A stretch of 9,534 nucleotides of DNA from UBA6902 sp964393845 (GTDB lineage Bacteria; Nitrospirota; Thermodesulfovibrionia; UBA6902), in contig CAYMUX010000121.1 in NCBI GenBank assembly GCA_964393845.1, positions 1-9,534 of the forward strand. Direction: 5' to 3'. Made by a program: the position numbers and the translations under genes. The notes under the pieces are model-generated. The model saw nothing but the letters and a program-made list of their open reading frames with translations. It did not search any database and had not been told where the DNA came from. The number at the start of each line of letters is the position of its first letter. The stretch's first letter is position 1. Positions 1-6,057 of the stretch are shown here, in pieces.

Positions 1-847
1 TTCCGGATCCGATTGCCTCCTGCATGACATCTATCAGATTAATAACTTTTCTGTTAAGAAGCAGTTCTTCTTTTTCAAGATTGGTAAAATTAAGAAGCCT
101 ATCGAGAAGGTTAATTAATTTACTTGTCTCATCGGATATTATTTCAACAAACTCTTCGGGGTTTGTTTTTTCATCTTTCTTTGCTTTTAGATAATATGTG
201 GCCCCATTGATTGCATTTAGCGGTGTCCTTAATGCATGAGACATATTTGCAATAAATTCCGATTTGTGTCTGTCAGAATCAATAAGCTTTCTATTCATTT
301 CATCAAGCTCTGATGCCTTAGAACGGAGTTCGGACATTAAATGAGCGTTATCTAATGCAATGGCTGTCTGGTTGGCCAGTATATCTATCAAATCAGTTTC
401 ATCTTTTGTAAAAGCGCTCCCATCAACTTTGCCGGAAAGGTTGATAACTCCGAGGAGTTTATCTTTCTTCGTGATAGGACAGCATATGCCATGTCTTGTT
501 TCGTATTTTCCGTTCCCCTTTTTTCTGAATCGCTTGTCTTTTTTTATGTCTTTTGGCATTAAAATGGTTTTAACTTTTGCAACTTGATCGCAGATGTTCT
601 CACCTGATTTGAAATTCAGTTTTGGTATAACCCCCAAACCCATATTTTTCGCAGCCCTGGTTGTCAGATTCCCGTGCGTGTCTAGAAGCATAATAGAGCC
701 GCTTTTGGCTTTTGTATTGCTTAATGCGATGTCAAGAATCAAGTTGGTTATGGTCTCTGAATTATCAGTAAAAGTTATTGTATTTGCGACTTCCTTTATA
801 ATTGAAATCTTTTTTTGGAGGATAGATTCTTTTGTCATATGAACCAT
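1..847 (-). CDS. GAF-HisKA sensor histidine kinase, C-terminus cut by window edge
   Basis: This is the N-terminal 282 codons of a cytoplasmic sensor kinase; the ATP-binding domain lies beyond base 1. No membrane segment is visible. Residues about 20-170 look like a GAF domain, with the typical ending LANQTAIALDNAHLMSEL. A short coiled linker (about 170-195) leads into a HisKA dimerisation/phosphoacceptor domain with the H-box FIANMSHALRTPLNAI, putting the phospho-acceptor at His204. The residue after the histidine is Ala, where HisKA proteins nearly always have Glu or Asp; the Thr at H+4, linked to phosphatase activity, is kept. The ATG at 847 is the most upstream start because an in-frame TAA lies just before it; a second ATG at 838 is possible, and neither has a strong Shine-Dalgarno. 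It diverges from the rml operon and has its own sigma-54 type promoter at 901-917. The ligand and partner regulator are unknown. Confidence 0.9.
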   Translation of the reverse strand, partial: MVHMTKESILQKKISIIKEVANTITFTDNSETITNLILDIALSNTKAKSGSIMLLDTHGNLTTRAAKNMGLGVIPKLNFKSGENICDQVAKVKTILMPKDIKKDKRFRKKGNGKYETRHGICCPITKKDKLLGVINLSGKVDGSAFTKDETDLIDILANQTAIALDNAHLMSELRSKASELDEMNRKLIDSDRHKSEFIANMSHALRTPLNAINGATYYLKAKKDEKTNPEEFVEIISDETSKLINLLDRLLNFTNLEKEELLLNRKVINLIDVMQEAIGSG

Positions 848-900
848 ATCTAATTAACTGACTTCTTCAATAAACTGCTTCTTTCTCACCGTTTCATGAC

Positions 901-917
901 TGCAATTTACTTGCCAA
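901..917 (-). promoter_or_regulatory. Sigma-54 (-24/-12) promoter for the GAF kinase gene
   Basis: The minus strand reads TTGGCAAGTAAATTGCA. The GG (915-914) and GC (903-902) doublets are separated by exactly 10 bases, as sigma-54 requires, and the flanks match consensus TTGGCAC-N5-TTGCA at all but one specified position. Transcription would start near 890, about 43 bases before the ATG at 847. A 6-bp inverted repeat (TTACTT-GCC-AAGTAA, 907-921) overlaps the -24 element and could be an operator. Confidence 0.65.
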
Positions 918-977
918 GTAATAATTAGTTGTAATTCCAACGAATTATGAATTTAGAACGTCAAAAAAATCTAAAAA

Positions 978-1053
978 GTCGGATTTTCTTACATTAGTGA
1001 GAATAAATATTAATAAAAACCGCATCAACCGTCGGATATCATTACACGGTAAT
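978..1053. promoter_or_regulatory. Candidate activator (enhancer) sites between divergent promoters
   Basis: Two related 16-base elements begin at 978 and 1031; both read GTCGGAT-N4-TTACA (13 of 16 bases identical) and start 53 bases apart, about five helical turns. Each runs into an inverted repeat: TTCTTAC-ATTA-GTGAGAA at 986-1003 (6 of 7 pairs) and ATTAC-ACG-GTAAT at 1041-1053 (5 of 5). The first is centred near 994.5, about 100 bases upstream of both predicted sigma-54 start points (near 890 and 1095), a usual enhancer distance. Binding by the NtrC-type regulator of this window is inference. Confidence 0.4.
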
Positions 1054-1068
1054 ATTCTTAATGAAATT

Positions 1069-1084
1069 AGGCAATACTCTTGCT
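1069..1084 (+). promoter_or_regulatory. Sigma-54 (-24/-12) promoter for the rml operon
   Basis: The sequence AGGCAATACTCTTGCT carries GG (1070-1071) and GC (1082-1083) exactly 10 bases apart, with GGCA and TTGCT both matching the sigma-54 consensus. Transcription would start near 1095 and leave a leader of about 108 bases before rmlA. A sigma-70 type promoter lies further downstream, so the operon may have both basal and activated expression. Confidence 0.6.
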
Positions 1085-1122
1085 CTACGAGTCAGCTAGA
1101 AACAGTCTTTATTTATTTCAAG

Positions 1123-1150
1123 TCGATAGAAAAATGCGAAACATTATAAT
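1123..1150 (+). promoter_or_regulatory. Sigma-70 type promoter for the rml operon
   Basis: A perfect -10 hexamer TATAAT (1145-1150) follows a 4/6 -35 match TCGATA (1123-1128) after a 16-base spacer. The predicted start near 1157 leaves a leader of about 45 bases. The -10 box is convincing and the -35 box is weak; in AT-rich DNA some such matches arise by chance. Confidence 0.45.
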
Positions 1151-1202
1151 GAGAATAATCTGTATTTGAATTTAAGAAGGAATTTGGGCTAACATAGGAT
1201 TC

Positions 1203-2270
1203 ATGAAAGCTATTATTTTAAGCGGTGGCAAGGGTACACGTCTGAGGCCGTTGACTTATTCAGGCGCAAAACAGCTTGTGCCTGTGGCTAACAAACCTAT
1301 ACTGTTTTATTGTATAGACAATATCGTTCATGCCGGCATAAATGATGTCGGCATTATAATATCGCCTGAAACTGGACAGGAGATAAAGGATGCCGTGGGT
1401 GATGGAAGCCGATGGGGTATTGCTATAAAATATATAGTGCAGGATGTACCCGGCGGACTTGCACATGCCATTAAAACAGCCAGAGACTTCCTTGCTGATT
1501 CCCCCTTTGTAATGTATTTGGGAGATAACCTGATTGGAACCAGGATTGATAAATTTGTTAATGAATTTCGTAACAATTCCCCGGAGGCTCTTATCCTTCT
1601 TAAAGAAGTGGAAAACCCGAGGCAGTTTGGTGTTGCCGATGTTACAAAAGAGGGGAAGGTACTGAGACTTATTGAGAAACCGGATGTTCCTCCATCAAAT
1701 CTGGCCCTTGTCGGCATATATATCTTTTCTCCAAAGATACATGAGGCAATTGAGAGAATAAAACCTTCCGGAAGAGGAGAACTGGAAATAACAGACGCCA
1801 TTCAGGAACTGATTAATATGGGTTGTAAAGTGGAGAGTTTTATTCTTGATATGTGGTGGCTTGATACCGGGAAAAAAGATGACATGCTTACCGCAAATGT
1901 CATCGTTCTCGATGAATGGCTGAAAGAAAATATTGCCGGTGAAATAGACGACAAAAGCAGTATTCTTGGCCGTGTATCCATTGGCAAAGGTTCCATTGTT
2001 AAAGAAAGTAAAATACGGGGGCCCGTTGTTATTGGTGAGAATACGGTTATTGAGAATTCATTTATTGGTCCATATACGAGTATTGGCAATAATTCGAAAA
2101 TTATAAAATCTTCAGTTGAGCATTCGGTTATAATGGATGGCAGCGAAATAAGGGATATTGAAAGGCTGGAAGAAAGCCTTATCGGCCGCAATGTCAGAAT
2201 CTTCAGAAACGATAAGATACATAAAGCCCTGAGGCTTATGATAGGTGATGATTCTGTGGTGGAGGTTTAG
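1203..2270 (+). CDS. rmlA: Glucose-1-phosphate thymidylyltransferase, long form (RmlA/StrD type)
   Basis: The enzyme joins dTTP and glucose-1-phosphate to give dTDP-glucose, the first step of dTDP-rhamnose synthesis in the cytosol. Residues 1-240 form the nucleotidyltransferase: LSGGKGTRLRPLT (6-18) binds the nucleotide, K23QLVPVANKP is the conserved sugar-phosphate site loop, PGGLAHA is at 83-89, the metal-binding GDN at 107-109, EKP at 158-160 and WLDTG at 219-223. Residues about 252-335 are hexapeptide repeats (left-handed beta helix), which mark the 355-residue 'long' RmlA family, unlike the roughly 290-residue enterobacterial RmlA. The ATG has an AGGA at 1196-1199. The stop codon directly adjoins the next gene. 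The adjacent 4,6-dehydratase and reductase genes support dTDP-glucose, rather than another nucleotide sugar, as product. Confidence 0.93.
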   Translation: MKAIILSGGKGTRLRPLTYSGAKQLVPVANKPILFYCIDNIVHAGINDVGIIISPETGQEIKDAVGDGSRWGIAIKYIVQDVPGGLAHAIKTARDFLADSPFVMYLGDNLIGTRIDKFVNEFRNNSPEALILLKEVENPRQFGVADVTKEGKVLRLIEKPDVPPSNLALVGIYIFSPKIHEAIERIKPSGRGELEITDAIQELINMGCKVESFILDMWWLDTGKKDDMLTANVIVLDEWLKENIAGEIDDKSSILGRVSIGKGSIVKESKIRGPVVIGENTVIENSFIGPYTSIGNNSKIIKSSVEHSVIMDGSEIRDIERLEESLIGRNVRIFRNDKIHKALRLMIGDDSVVEV

Positions 2271-2711
2271 GTGGAAGGCCTTGAGGTAAAGGAATTAGCG
2301 CTTTTCAAGGACCAGCGGGGCTGGCTCGGAGAGATAATGAGGGATGACGAATCTAAAATCAAATCCGTAATGTCTTACCTGTCAATGACTAAACCCGGAT
2401 TTGTAAGAGGTCCTCATGAACACAAGGAGCAAACGGATTTTTTCTGTTTTATAGGTAGATTCAGATTATATTTCTGGGATAATAGAGAAACATCACCTAC
2501 ATACAAAGAACATAAAACAATAGATACATCTAATCCTACAATAGCCGTTGTCCCTCCCGGTATAGTGCATGCATATAAAAATATTGAAAGAAGAGAAGGC
2601 TATGTGATAAACATGCCGGACAAACTGTACAGGGGATGGGGTAAAACAGAAGAGGTTGATGAATTACGATATGAAAATGATCCTGAGTCTCCATTTAAGA
2701 TAGAGGATTAA
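2271..2711 (+). CDS. Short RmlC-like dTDP-sugar 3,5-epimerase/isomerase (cupin)
   Basis: A 146-residue cupin of the RmlC family, probably converting dTDP-4-keto-6-deoxyglucose to dTDP-4-keto-rhamnose, the step missing from the otherwise complete rml set. RmlC hallmarks are visible in order: RGPHEH (46-51, catalytic His expected at 49), DNRETSPTY (70-78, matching the family's D-x-R-x-x-SPTY), VVPPGIVHAY (93-102, matching PxGFAHGF) and YENDPESPF (134-142, matching the NDP motif). It is about 35 residues shorter than classical RmlC, and the loop after the catalytic His is shortened so that the usual KLV lysine is not evident. The start is GTG at 2271, directly after the rmlA stop, with GGAGG five bases upstream inside rmlA; translational coupling is likely. 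A ketoisomerase role (FdtA type) or single-position epimerisation cannot be ruled out. Confidence 0.8.
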   Translation: MEGLEVKELALFKDQRGWLGEIMRDDESKIKSVMSYLSMTKPGFVRGPHEHKEQTDFFCFIGRFRLYFWDNRETSPTYKEHKTIDTSNPTIAVVPPGIVHAYKNIERREGYVINMPDKLYRGWGKTEEVDELRYENDPESPFKIED

Positions 2712-2713
2712 TA

Positions 2714-3739
2714 ATGAAGCTATTAGTGACTGGCGGCGCAGGTTTCATAGCATCTAATTACATCAGATATGTTTTCTCTGAGCATCCTGATTATCATATT
2801 ATCAATTTAGACAAACTAACCTACGCCGGCAACCTTGAAAATCTTAAGGATATTGAGTCATCAGATAGATATACTTTCTTAAGAGGAGATATTTGCGACA
2901 GAGAATTACTGGAAGACGTAGAATTTGATGCAATCGTTAATTTTGCCGCAGAGAGCCATGTGGACAGAAGCATTCTTGATGCACAGCCTTTTTTACAGAC
3001 AAATGTCATAGGTACTTGCAACCTTCTTGAGATTGCCAGGCAGACAGGATGCGTTTTTTTACATGTATCAACAGATGAAGTTTACGGATCCACCCCAAAG
3101 GGTTCATTTAATGAAGACTCCCCTTTAATGCCAAACAGCCCTTACGCTGCAAGCAAGGCTTCGTCAGATCTGCTGGTTAGGTCCTATATAGAAACCCATA
3201 ATTTGAAGGCCATGATAACAAGGTGTTCAAATAATTACGGGCCCTATCAATTTCCCGAGAAGCTTATTCCTCTGGTAATATTAAATGCCATAAATAAAAG
3301 GCCAATCCCTGTATACGGTGATGGTATGAATGTCAGAGACTGGATTTATGTAACAGACCATTGCAAGGCTGTGGATGCTGTTCTTCATAAAGGAGCAGCA
3401 GGGGAAATTTACAATATCGGATCAAGAAATGAGCGGCCGAATATTGAAATCGTGAAGCTGATACTAAAGAAAGTCGCAGAAAAACTCAATCTTGATGAAG
3501 GCTCCCTGATGGATCTGATAACCTTTGTTGAGGATAGAAAAGGGCATGACCGTAGGTATGCGATTGACCCGACAAAAATTGAGCAGCAAATCGGGTGGAA
3601 ACCGGCGATGGATTTCGACGAGGGAATTACAAAAACTATTGAATGGTATATCTCCAACGAACAATGGTGGCAGAGAATTTTATCCGGAGAGTATATGAAA
3701 TATTATAATGTTCAGTATGGAGAGAGGCTGAAAAATTGA
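2714..3739 (+). CDS. rmlB: dTDP-glucose 4,6-dehydratase
   Basis: An NAD-dependent short-chain dehydrogenase-type enzyme that turns dTDP-glucose into dTDP-4-keto-6-deoxyglucose. The 341-residue length is normal. Visible are the Rossmann loop TGGAGFI (6-12), LDKLTYAGN (32-40), the catalytic STDEVYG (119-125, Thr-Asp-Glu), the Tyr144-xxx-Lys148 pair in SPYAASKAS, NNYGPYQFPEKLIP (173-186) with the RmlB substrate-binding signature, and DRKGHDRRYAID (274-285). The ATG lies two bases after the previous stop, with its AGAGGA site inside the end of that gene. The last four bases overlap rmlD. Nothing is missing or unusual. Confidence 0.95.
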   Translation: MKLLVTGGAGFIASNYIRYVFSEHPDYHIINLDKLTYAGNLENLKDIESSDRYTFLRGDICDRELLEDVEFDAIVNFAAESHVDRSILDAQPFLQTNVIGTCNLLEIARQTGCVFLHVSTDEVYGSTPKGSFNEDSPLMPNSPYAASKASSDLLVRSYIETHNLKAMITRCSNNYGPYQFPEKLIPLVILNAINKRPIPVYGDGMNVRDWIYVTDHCKAVDAVLHKGAAGEIYNIGSRNERPNIEIVKLILKKVAEKLNLDEGSLMDLITFVEDRKGHDRRYAIDPTKIEQQIGWKPAMDFDEGITKTIEWYISNEQWWQRILSGEYMKYYNVQYGERLKN

Positions 3740-4563
3740 AGATTGCTTTAACTGGTTCAGACGGAATGCTGGGTTGTGATATAAGTAATGTTTTTTCAGA
3801 TGTTGAGCTCATAGCATTTACTTTAAGTGATTTTGATGTTACAGACCTTGATAAGACCTTATCTATAATCAAAGAAATTAAACCTGACTATTTAATCCAT
3901 TCCGCAGCTTATACGGATGTGGATGGAAGTGAACATGACCCTGATAAGGCATATCTTGTTAATGGTGTTGGCACAAGAAATATAACCATGGCCTGTGAAG
4001 AGATCAAGTGTCCGGTGATTTATATCAGCTCGGATTATGTATTTGACGGCACAAAGCAAGAACCTTATAACGAATGGGATACGCCGAATCCCATAAATCA
4101 GTACGGTCTTTCCAAGCTCCTCGGAGAAAAGTTTGTGACTTCCCTGACTAACAGATTTTATATTGTAAGGACTTCATGGCTATATGGCAAAAACGGCAAA
4201 AACTTTGTTGATACGATCAGCAAACTTCTTTTGGAAAGAGATGAGATAGAAGTTGTAGATGATCAGGTCGGCTCACCTACTTATACATATGATCTTGCAA
4301 GAAAATTAAAAGAGCTTATCGGAAAAGGTTACGGGATATATCATGCAACTAATTCATCACAGTGTTCATGGTATGAGTTTGCTGCCGAGATTGCCAAACT
4401 GCAGTCGAGTAATACGATAATTAAACCAACAACTTCTGATAAATTCAAACGTCCTGCCAAAAGACCGCTCTTTTCCGTGCTTAACAATAACATGCTCAGG
4501 CTTGAGGGATTATATGAATTAAGGCACTGGAAAGAAGCGCTGAAGGATTATTTGAGTCAATAG
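3736..4563 (+). CDS. rmlD: dTDP-4-dehydrorhamnose reductase
   Basis: The final step of dTDP-L-rhamnose synthesis, an NAD(P)H-dependent reduction of the 4-keto group. The 275-residue protein shows the glycine loop TGSDGMLG (6-13), HSAAYTDVDGSEHDP (55-69), SSDYVFDG (98-105), the Tyr123-xxx-Lys127 catalytic pair in QYGLSKLLGE, VRTSWLYG (144-151) and DDQVGSPTY (175-183). The start is TTG at 3736, overlapping the rmlB stop (TTGA), preceded by GGAGAGAGG eight bases upstream; this overlap is typical of coupled translation. It is the last gene of the operon, and the following 72 bases before the inserted repeat show no classic terminator. Confidence 0.93.
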   Translation: MKIALTGSDGMLGCDISNVFSDVELIAFTLSDFDVTDLDKTLSIIKEIKPDYLIHSAAYTDVDGSEHDPDKAYLVNGVGTRNITMACEEIKCPVIYISSDYVFDGTKQEPYNEWDTPNPINQYGLSKLLGEKFVTSLTNRFYIVRTSWLYGKNGKNFVDTISKLLLERDEIEVVDDQVGSPTYTYDLARKLKELIGKGYGIYHATNSSQCSWYEFAAEIAKLQSSNTIIKPTTSDKFKRPAKRPLFSVLNNNMLRLEGLYELRHWKEALKDYLSQ

Positions 4564-4634
4564 TTCTTCTTATCAGGACATCGTTATCATATCATAAGCC
4601 GGCTTCCATGTGTATATCTTTTCTTGAAAGTATA

Positions 4635-4779
4635 GTAACCATTCAGTTACGGGTGGATTGGATAATTCCCCTCTTTGGAAAAGAGGGGTTAGGGGAGATT
4701 TTATAGAATGAATTTTAATAATCCCCCCTCGCCCCCTTTTCCAAAGGGGGGTAATAACCACCCGTAACTGAATGATTAC
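4635..4779. mobile_element. Intact 145-bp palindromic MITE-like element
   Basis: The ends are 22-bp terminal inverted repeats (4635-4656 and 4758-4779) matching at 21 of 22 positions and beginning GTAAYCATTCAGTTACGGG. The element is flanked by a perfect 9-bp direct duplication, GAAAGTATA at 4626-4634 and 4780-4788, which is direct evidence of transpositional insertion. The interior is a larger imperfect palindrome: each arm carries its own hairpin (CCCCTCTTT/AAAGAGGGG at 4668-4688; CCCCCTTT/AAAGGGGG at 4732-4750), and the arms pair with each other through AGGGGAGATT (4691-4700) and AATCCCCCCT (4720-4729). It encodes no transposase, so it must be moved in trans. A related copy begins near 9442. 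Confidence 0.85.
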
Positions 4780-4815
4780 GAAAGTATATGCTGATTTCTG
4801 CAATATCTCAATTGA

Positions 4816-4840
4816 ATCCCCTCCCATCACGGGAGGGGAT
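4816..4840. terminator. G/C-rich hairpin, possible bidirectional terminator
   Basis: ATCCCCTCCC and GGGAGGGGAT form a perfect 10-bp stem around a 5-base loop (ATCAC). It sits between two convergent genes, where a two-way terminator is expected. Only a short ATATTT follows on the plus strand and no T-run on the minus strand, so it is a poor intrinsic terminator by the usual rule; it could instead be a dispersed palindromic repeat or a 3'-end stabiliser. Confidence 0.45.
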
Positions 4841-4898
4841 ATTTAGTGAGTCGTGTCCAGACATAAGACATTTCAAATAATATTGGAAGCATTGCTGA

Positions 4899-5471
4899 TT
4901 AAATCTTACTTCGTTTTTTCCTAAGATATCTGGCCGCCAACGTTGCCCCGCCTGTAATAAAAAGAATAGAACTTATTGGTTCGGGAACTACAGGGGGAGC
5001 GGAATCACCGTCACGGACTGCCCATGTGTTGCGCCTTTGTGTCTTATCACCATAACTTTGTGTACCGTAGAGGAAATTAAAACGCCATGCTTGAGAGTTG
5101 TCATATTCGGTTGACGACCAGTATATAGAAGGTCTGACATCAGTAAACCATCCTGGGGTTCCAGATGTCACACTCTCATTATAAAAGAGATGCCCCATTT
5201 CACTGCCTGTACAATTGTTTCCGGAGCAGGAAGTATCGGTAAATGGCAATCGCCAGTCATCATAGCCTTGATAAACAAGATTATCCACCCAGATTACAGC
5301 ATTATCCCACGTCAAAGTATTTCCAGTATAATTTGCATTCTGGAGCCATGTGGTATTTAAATCGTCATCGTATATGAGACCTCCTCCCCTGTCATACAGC
5401 GCTGCTTTTGCAGCGGATGTAAAAACAAAAAGTAACACCAACGTAACAAGTAACACGCCTGCCTTCCTCAT
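4899..5471 (-). CDS. Secreted DUF1566 protein with PEP-CTERM sorting signal
   Basis: A 190-residue exported protein. Residues 1-23 form a Sec signal peptide (MRK, hydrophobic stretch LLVTLVLLFVF, cleavage after AKA). Residues about 25-153 look like a DUF1566 (Lcl-like) domain with the family marks DDWRLP (71-76), YWSSTE (117-122) and WAVRDG (150-155), plus a Cys pair (82, 87) that could form a disulfide. The C-terminus is a complete PEP-CTERM signal: VPEP (162-165), a hydrophobic segment and the basic tail RYLRKKRSK, recognised by exosortase for processing at the inner membrane. The ATG at 5471 is chosen because it starts a proper signal peptide and has GGTGGG seven bases upstream; a TTG at 5510 or GTG at 5483 in frame (after AGGAGG at 5499-5494) are alternatives. 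DUF1566 has no settled biochemical function. No exosortase gene lies in the window. Confidence 0.9.
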   Translation of the reverse strand: MRKAGVLLVTLVLLFVFTSAAKAALYDRGGGLIYDDDLNTTWLQNANYTGNTLTWDNAVIWVDNLVYQGYDDWRLPFTDTSCSGNNCTGSEMGHLFYNESVTSGTPGWFTDVRPSIYWSSTEYDNSQAWRFNFLYGTQSYGDKTQRRNTWAVRDGDSAPPVVPEPISSILFITGGATLAARYLRKKRSKI

Positions 5472-5503
5472 TTTCTGTCCCACCTTTAAATATCCTCCTA
5501 TGC

Positions 5504-5533
5504 GCCTCAATAATACAAAGATTTTATTGAGGC
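5504..5533 (-). promoter_or_regulatory. Leader hairpin next to the PEP-CTERM ribosome site
   Basis: GCCTCAATAA and TTATTGAGGC form a perfect 10-bp stem with a 10-base loop. In the minus-strand mRNA the hairpin ends four bases before AGGAGG (5499-5494) and about 33 bases before the ATG. It is well placed to protect the 5' end or to affect ribosome access. There is no downstream T-run, so it is not an intrinsic terminator. It matches no riboswitch that I recognise. Confidence 0.5.
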
Positions 5534-5667
5534 ATTTAAAGTCTTACATTTACTCACGGGTAAACTGCAAGTACTCTATTGTTTGCTGATACATTAGGGG
5601 AAAAAAGAGAGGACTATACTAAATTAAGATGCCCAATATTTATTTCCCATGTCCCCAATGCTGTATA

Positions 5668-5696
5668 TTTATAAAATATGACCGTATTTTTGTCAA
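5668..5696 (-). promoter_or_regulatory. Sigma-70 promoter for the PEP-CTERM gene
   Basis: The minus strand has a perfect -35 TTGACA (5696-5691), a 17-base spacer and a 5/6 -10 TATAAA (5673-5668), the best sigma-70 type match in the window. A start near 5661 would give a leader of about 190 bases that includes the 5504-5533 hairpin. Confidence 0.6.
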
Positions 5697-5759
5697 GAAG
5701 TATTTAATGGTTTATGTTTTCTGTCCCCTGCATCATCCATTTCAGAAGAGGTAAAGATT

Positions 5760-5831
5760 TCATTTATCTTTTAGGATAAATTTTAAGACTGTTATATCAT
5801 CAGCAATTTCTGTGCCATATTTCAGACAATC
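5760..5831 (-). pseudogene. Possible C-terminal remnant of a SpoIIE/RsbU-type phosphatase
   Basis: The minus strand from 5831 to the TGA at 5762-5760 reads KYGTEIADDITVLKFIL near its end. This resembles the C-terminus of PP2C-like SpoIIE/RsbU phosphatases, where DDIT plus hydrophobic residues forms the final metal-binding strand. Nothing upstream in this frame continues the domain: a TGA at 5834-5832 and a TAA just before it close it off. It would be a decayed scrap left by deletion. The match is short and overlaps a near-perfect sigma-54 promoter, so one of the two may be coincidence. Confidence 0.35.
5802..5817 (-). promoter_or_regulatory. Near-perfect sigma-54 promoter facing the PEP-CTERM gene
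   Basis: The minus strand reads TGGCACAGAAATTGCT, matching both blocks of the sigma-54 consensus (TGGCAC-N5-TTGCW) with GG and GC exactly 10 bases apart. Transcription would start near 5791, about 320 bases before the PEP-CTERM ATG with no intact gene between. The long leader is unusual. The sigma-70 promoter at 5668-5696 lies downstream, so the gene may be read from both. Confidence 0.6.
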
Positions 5832-5891
5832 TCATTACCTCCAGTTATCTTAAAAGACAAGAATTAAATCATCGAGATAAGTTATTAATAC

Positions 5892-5909
5892 TAATGAAAA
5901 TATTCATTA
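5892..5909. promoter_or_regulatory. Palindrome upstream of the sigma-54 promoter
   Basis: TAATGAA-AATA-TTCATTA has perfect 7-bp arms around 4 bases. Its centre is about 110 bases upstream of the predicted start (near 5791) of the minus-strand sigma-54 promoter, a typical enhancer position. All but two arm pairs are A/T, so a chance palindrome is possible. Confidence 0.3.
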
Positions 5910-6057
5910 AGTAAACCTGTTTATAAATAGTTTTAAAGTTTAAGGAAATTTTTTCCGACTATATAAATGTAAGATGTGACACTGTGACAATGCGTGCGGT
6001 TTTTGCCATGACACACAAATATTTTATTGTAAAAACGTTATTTCGACAAGGGAAAAT

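Larger units (their letters stand above)
848..1202. other. Divergent control region between GAF kinase and rml operon
   Basis: This 355-base AT-rich gap holds no credible gene. It contains two outward-facing sigma-54 type promoters (901-917 on the minus strand, 1069-1084 on the plus strand), a sigma-70 type promoter for rmlA (1123-1150), and between them a pair of repeated or palindromic elements at 978-1053 that could bind an activator. The arrangement suggests that both flanking transcription units respond to the same signal. Confidence 0.6.
4564..4898. other. Convergent gap with inserted repeat and hairpin
   Basis: This 335-base gap lies between rmlD (+) and the PEP-CTERM gene (-). It holds an intact palindromic insertion with its target duplication (4626-4788) and a separate G/C-rich hairpin (4816-4840). 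No promoter or credible gene is visible; an 85-codon minus-strand frame across it is produced by the repeat itself. Confidence 0.7.

Noticed and set aside
360..842. Two plus-strand frames of 75 and 82 codons
   Set aside because: They are antisense to the GAF kinase, whose domains are clear in the minus strand.
4573..4830. An 85-codon minus-strand reading frame (with PLWKRGRGG and PLFQRGE strings)
   Set aside because: It is the translation of the palindromic element's hairpins and flanks; such strings are a known source of false hypothetical proteins. No ribosome site or coding signal.
5472..5510. TTG start adding 13 residues to the PEP-CTERM protein
   Set aside because: It would put a non-signal-like stretch before an excellent signal peptide; the ATG at 5471 has a suitable ribosome site.
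5991..6010. Sigma-54-like TGCGTGCGGTTTTTGCC
   Set aside because: The -12 half looks good, but the base pair 10 positions upstream of GC is CG rather than GG, and the -24 block does not match.
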